Positions 60,736-64,000 of a stretch of 64,000 nucleotides of DNA are shown here, one piece after another. Numbering within the stretch: position 1 is the stretch's first letter; every line of letters starts with the position of its first letter. Under the pieces are notes generated by a model. The model was not told where the DNA came from and did not search any database. It saw only the letters and a list, made by a program, of their open reading frames with translations. The stretch covers positions 1,503,001 through 1,567,000 of the forward strand of contig JARHVA010003169.1 of NCBI GenBank assembly GCA_037957365.1, read 5' to 3'. The translations under genes and the position numbers were made by a program. Origin of the DNA: Torreya grandis. Lineage: Eukaryota; Streptophyta; Pinopsida; Cupressales; Taxaceae.

Positions 60736-61935
60736 TGTATACACATAATACTTTCAAACTTTATCAATTACTGATACTTTCTATCTTATAGGTTCTTATC
60801 AAGTCTCAATCTCTCTAAGTGAATGCCTTAAGGGGTGCACTAAGAAAGGGGTGGGTAGACCATTGGTGCTTTAAAATATTATTTTCCCTATACTATCACT
60901 TGTTAATTACACAACCATCTCCTAAAAACATTCTTCTAAACTTTTCCTTCTCTTTTGTACCTTCTTATAGTCATTTTTTGCCTTCATTATCCCTTACCTA
61001 GCTTAAAATCCTTTTTTACAATTTACATTACACTATCAAACCCATAAATTTTGTACTCTAAATGATAACAGTCATTTAGGGTCTAGGTCAGTCCTTGGCT
61101 GACCTAGACCAAGACCTAATTTATTTTTGTCAATAATGATATAATGTCGATTGGGTTGACCTTATTGGATAAAATTTTAGAAATGACTAGGGTTAAATCC
61201 ATCTATATAAACACATCCATTTCATAAATTATAAAATGATAGAAGAAGAAGAGATATATTTTATGTATATGCTTATCCACCATTCTAATTAAGGAGCATA
61301 ACTTAAGGTTTCATACTTTATTTAGAGATATGGATCTTATCTTGTGGAGAAATATTTTGGATAGATTGATAGGTTGTATATCCTAGAGCTGATTTATTCT
61401 TGTCATCCTTAAATACCACAACAACCTCTTACAAATCACCTTGGTCAAGTTTGAGATTGAGGCTCAGTGGGTTTATCTTCAAAGGTAAGTATTCCTAACT
61501 TTATTCTTCCTTTATAAGAGTAGATAGATATGCATTTCTACTTATTTCCCATGCATTAAGATTTTGTATACATTATATGAGTATATATATTCTATGCATA
61601 TTTAATTTTCATGTTTATTACCACCCACTTTTTGCCACAAGATTTGGTGAGCACTAGATTATACTTTCACTTTACTTATTATTAATTTAGTGAATATGAA
61701 AACATAGGACCTAGTTAGGGTTATTGCATAGTTTTGTTTGATTGGAGGCTTTGGAACCCTCCTTAGTGATATTATGAAAAGTATGAAATTCCTTAGCTAG
61801 GTCTAGAGGATCCATCATGGTCATGAACCCAAATATCTAATGTGTTGATAATTAGAAGTGTACGTAGGATTTATCTTCTCTGAGTTATGATTAATTTATA
61901 GATCAGTTGCATTTCCATTTGTATGTAATCTAATT
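60736..61935 (+). repeat. Element A 3' LTR
   Basis: Partner of 38,466-39,656 with the TATA box at 61,204-61,210. It is preceded by a weak polypurine stretch (AAGTGGGA, ~60,725). Divergence from the 5' LTR looks higher than between the E1 LTRs, so A may be older, but I have not measured it. Confidence 0.75.
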
Positions 61936-61953
61936 TTATAGTAATGTGATATT

Positions 61954-62447
61954 TGTACTCAAAAATTGAATTTGATTATGTAATTTTTATATTAAATCCC
62001 CCACAGTGATGATTTTATCCTTTAGGGCCTCACAAATAAAAACCCTAGGTAATTTAGATTGAACATGCATACATATATCTTAAAGAGGAGATGTGAGAGG
62101 TGGAGGGGTTTGAGGAAGGATAGGTTGATTACCCTATTTTAAAACTTTAGGATGGGTTACCTCACCTCTTATAACAGTGATAACATGGACCTAGTTAGAG
62201 GGAAAGTAGTTATCACCCTCTTGGAGGTTTGGAGGAGGATGAAGATCTTTATTATCCATAAAATATGACACTAAAACTTGGAATATTGATACTATAACAT
62301 AATACATCATATTTAAAAATCCTAACACAACTACTAAAAATTTGAAAAATAAGCATACAAACCCTAAAAACATCTATGGTTAGGCTTTGACAACATTCAA
62401 ATAGGAGGTAGTTTCATTGATATGTTTAATCAAAACATAGGTTTGTG
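61954..62447 (-). other. Element D sequence right of the A insertion
   Basis: On the minus strand a frame broken by stops carries KDLHPPPNLQEGDNYFPS, HVITVIRGEVTHPKVL and ILPQTPPPL, which looks like a retroelement linker but has no firm match. It abuts the right R1 copy. Confidence 0.35.
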
Positions 62448-63647
62448 TGAAAACCCTAAATGACAACACTACTATGTAAAATTAGTAGAATAATATAAAA
62501 TTATAAAATTCAATAATTTAGAACTACTGTATTCTATAAAACTATTAAAAATATCGAACTATAAAGAAAACAAATACTTAGTTGGAAATTATGTCCGTAG
62601 GAGGAATCAGGGTCTAAAACTAGTTGTGTAATGAGGTCTAATGATTAGAATCTAGAATTTGAAACTAACTATGGGCCTAGAAAATAATGATAAGAAGAGG
62701 ACATTAAAGGGGTGGTGATATTTTCCAACCTAGGGCACCCTTTTAAACTTGTAATGAAGAAATCAAGGTTTATATGTTCTCTATGATTTAGTTACAGAGC
62801 CTATATTTGGTACGGGAGCTTACAATCACTTGTGGGGATGATTGTGTAACTAATTTTCCTTCAAAACCCTAGCTCCTTGATATGTGAATACCAATGAAAA
62901 TTAATGTGTAAAAAGTAGTCAATGGTTGAAGTTGGGCAAGAACTCAACACCCCATGTGTTAAGCATTGCCTATATACCAATACTCAAAAGAGGGATCAAA
63001 CTTCATTTAGTTCTCCCATGCTATGGTGGTATATGAATAATTGGTGTAATGTGTTATATGCCAATGTAAAATTGATGTGATTAATTTCCTTAACCATGAC
63101 TTATGATATGTAAAATGTATTCAAACTTGAGCTATATGCTACTAGAGATGTATTCAATAAGAATTGGGAGAAATAGGTATTTAGCTCTGAATGTGCAAGT
63201 GTTATTTTGGCATTTTTCAATGTGGAAGTCTATTTATTTTAAAAAATGGTTTAGAAAGTGTTTATATATTCATATCAGTGGAAATAATTTAAATGGGGAT
63301 CATTAAGGACATGGGCCAACCTTTTTATAGCTTTGAATTTGGGAAATTAGTTGTTATTTGGTGGGAAGATAGGAGAGGGGGATGGACAATAGAGCAGTGT
63401 GCTATAGTCCACTAGGGTGATCTTGTCCAGTGGATGATTTCATCATGTTGAGTGTTAGGTAGGGATTAAAAGGTGTGTAAGGTTGATAATTATAATGTTA
63501 AGTTCATTTGATGGTCATATATCAGCTTAGAAGAATGTGCAAGGTGGTTGAAAGTGATCAAAAGGGTCCCTAAGATAGGTATAGAGCTAAGTGTGTAAAA
63601 ATATGGTCACAAGTACATAATATTAGCTTAGATGTTAATATTATGCA
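62448..63647 (-). repeat. Repeat R1 right copy, probable 5' LTR of element D
   Basis: Direct repeat of 15,887-17,067 with the same landmarks in the same order, from TGAAAACCCTAAATG to CACAAGTACAT and a terminal CA. Similarity is clear by eye but substantial divergence and small indels are present. No primer-binding site was recognised next to its inner edge. Confidence 0.55.
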
Positions 63648-64000
63648 TCTACATATACAAATAATGAGGTCAACTGGGATAAAAAGAAAAAGAAAAATAA
63701 ACTCATGTTCATTTAAACATATGTCTATGTATAGAACCCCCACATGTGCATTGATATCAAAATATTTAAAAATTTAAGACTTATGTCTCTTCTATTAACG
63801 AATAATCTCTTTAAAGCACCAAAGATTTTATCAGTTTCATTAAAAAAATATGATTTATTTTTTTGACAAGATTAGCATAAGGATTTTGTCTTATTGAGAC
63901 TAATTATTGTGCCAAATTCAAAACATGTTGAATAGGAATTAGAACAAAGTGAATAAAAAAATTATTATTCATAGACAAGGAACAAAGTAGTACCAATCTC
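63648..64000. other. AT-rich flank, nothing recognised
   Basis: No gene or repeat seen in the last ~350 bases. Confidence 0.5.

Larger units (their letters stand above)
38466..61948 (+). mobile_element. A: non-autonomous Ty3-type element (gag, protease, tail)
   Basis: LTR pair at 38,466-39,656 and 60,736 to about 61,935, same strand, each ~1.2 kb. The flank ATGTGATATT before the 5' LTR recurs just after the 3' LTR (61,944-61,953), supporting an insertion there, though the exact target duplication is unclear. Without nested element B the internal part is about 12.8 kb. It encodes gag (41.86-43.93 kb), protease (52.6-52.95 kb) and a further segment to 54.5 kb, but no RT, RNase H or integrase. 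That matches large non-autonomous classes such as LARD or TR-GAG elements; loss of pol by deletion is the alternative. Confidence 0.7.
15887..63647 (-). mobile_element. D: outer minus-strand Ty3-type element hosting E1 and A (inferred)
   Basis: Inferred from four facts: the R1 direct-repeat pair at 15,887-17,067 and 62,448-63,647; a polypurine tract on the minus strand at the inner edge of the left copy; a minus-strand gag-protease relic at 37,286-38,260; and clean insertion of E1 (AAGTA) between them. Removing E1 and A leaves about 4.4 kb of internal DNA with no RT or integrase, so D would be a non-autonomous gag-protease element. No matching target duplication was found at its outer edges, and the right-hand 0.5 kb (61,954-62,447) is hard to place in gag, so this stays a model. 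Confidence 0.45.

Overview
This window reads as plant nuclear DNA: very AT-rich, with no recognisable host gene, rRNA or tRNA, and almost entirely built from decayed LTR retrotransposons. The Ty3-type elements carry a second, plant-type RNase H, the mark of the Tat/Ogre/Retand-like group known from land plants, and a Ty1/copia gag-protease fragment is also present. The density and depth of nesting suggest a large, repeat-swollen genome, perhaps a gymnosperm; that last point is only a guess.

Layout. 1-15.9 kb: AT-rich relic DNA holding a 2.08 kb non-coding insertion with an 8 bp target duplication (1,994-4,070), a Ty3 protease scrap (~4.5-5.1 kb), a minus-strand copia gag-protease fragment split by a (TA)n(CA)n microsatellite (~9.9-11.65 kb) and a ~40 bp minisatellite (12.46-12.8 kb). 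15.9-63.65 kb: a nest of elements. The outer host (called D, minus strand) is inferred from a ~1.18 kb direct-repeat pair 46.5 kb apart plus a minus-strand gag-protease relic. Into it went E1 (17,920-35,446, duplication AAGTA) and A (~38,466-61,950). Into A went B (43,939-52,185, duplication CTATC).

The main result is E1. Its LTRs are about 5.69 kb each, nearly as long as the 6.16 kb internal region. Each LTR carries, in what must be U3, a decayed reading frame of about 1,100 codons for an unrecognised protein (basic motif, Ser/Pro-rich linker, helical charged C-terminus). Upstream of it lie 13 quasi-palindromic hairpin repeats; downstream are a W-box/TGACTCA inverted repeat and a TATA box identical in both copies. 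Several stop codons are shared by both LTRs, so that gene was already broken when this copy inserted. Between the LTRs are gag, protease, a plant-type RNase H placed before reverse transcriptase, RT, a native RNase H and an integrase with two catalytic positions lost.

A keeps gag and protease plus an unrecognised post-protease segment but shows no RT, RNase H or integrase. B, inside A, keeps RT, both RNases H (second one after the first) and integrase, but has no gag or protease. None of these copies can be autonomous. Many stop codons sit where Gln or Trp would be expected, as cytosine deamination produces. E1, B and D each carry their own unrelated array of short stem-loop repeats outside the canonical coding domains.
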